From Lagopus muta (taxonomy: Eukaryota; Chordata; Aves; Galliformes; Phasianidae): 64,000 nt of DNA. The notes under the pieces were generated by a model. The model was not told the DNA's origin, made no database searches, and worked only from the letters and a program-made list of their open reading frames with translations. Where the stretch lies: positions 49,612,972 through 49,676,971 of the forward strand of contig NC_064437.1 in assembly GCF_023343835.1 (NCBI RefSeq). The letters are read 5' to 3'. A program made the position numbers and the translations under genes. Position 1 is the first letter of the stretch. The number at the start of each line of letters is the position of its first letter. Below are positions 63,781 to 64,000 of the stretch, piece after piece.

Positions 63781-64000
63781 GTTGGGAGGCGCAGATTTTT
63801 GTCACAGATGCGGCTGGAGGTTGAGTGGAAAAAAAAGGGCTTCGCATATTTACGTCTTCTTCAATTTGTAGACTCTTCATGTTTTGGTATATTGAGAGTC
63901 AAATCCTGGAGGCGAATCTAGAGAAGGGACAAGAGCCACTACTTCCTGCAGCCCCCCAACACCGGGCTCCCTGGTGTGCTGCGCACTTGAAGACCTCTCC

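Noticed and set aside
63454-63921. Long plus-strand frame across the CpG island (155 codons) and the overlapping minus frame 63491-63880
   Set aside because: Arg/Pro/Ala/Gly-rich composition follows from GC content; frames are open in several registers and no domain is recognised. Retained only as a possible non-coding exon.
1-64000. CRISPR arrays, bacterial operons, tRNA/rRNA genes, complete endogenous retrovirus
   Set aside because: No regularly spaced direct repeats, no cloverleaf sequence noticed, no gag/pol/env frames or paired LTRs seen; the sequence is vertebrate intergenic DNA.

Overview
The window looks like avian nuclear DNA, most likely from a galliform such as chicken. The interspersed repeats I can recognise are all CR1 LINE fragments, several ending in the CR1 tail made of ATTCTATG/ATTCTGTG-type octamers; I see no mammalian L1 or Alu. 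The one clear gene encodes a vertebrate cholesterol 25-hydroxylase. Base composition is AT-rich except for one CpG island at the right end. The species is inferred, not proven.

Layout: positions 1 to about 58,830 form a gene desert. It has no convincing coding exon, ten recognisable CR1 pieces, simple repeats, homopolymer runs and a 132-bp uninterrupted purine tract built on a 13-bp repeat (43066-43197). CH25H lies on the minus strand (CDS 59378-60202, single exon). Its AATAAA polyadenylation signal is about 520 bp past the stop codon. Its proximal promoter carries a TATA-like box, a GC box and an overlapping PU.1/ETS and NF-kappaB-type element. A well preserved 3' CR1 copy sits about 500 bp upstream of the gene (60708-61290). 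From about 63,240 to 63,780 there is a CpG island with a strong G-quadruplex motif and a consensus splice donor on the minus strand. A second acceptor/donor pair near 62,670-62,768, also on the minus strand, suggests an unrecognised leftward transcript heading toward CH25H: a distal non-coding leader of CH25H, or a lncRNA.

How it works together: CH25H makes 25-hydroxycholesterol at the ER, an interferon/TLR-induced oxysterol that restrains SREBP processing, feeds EBI2/GPR183 ligand synthesis and alters membrane cholesterol during infection. The kappaB/PU.1-like promoter element and AU-rich 3' region suit a rapidly induced, short-lived mRNA in myeloid cells. In mammals CH25H lies between FAS and LIPA; neither is visible here, so they are presumably outside the window. 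I found no CRISPR array, operon, tRNA, rRNA or recognisable provirus.
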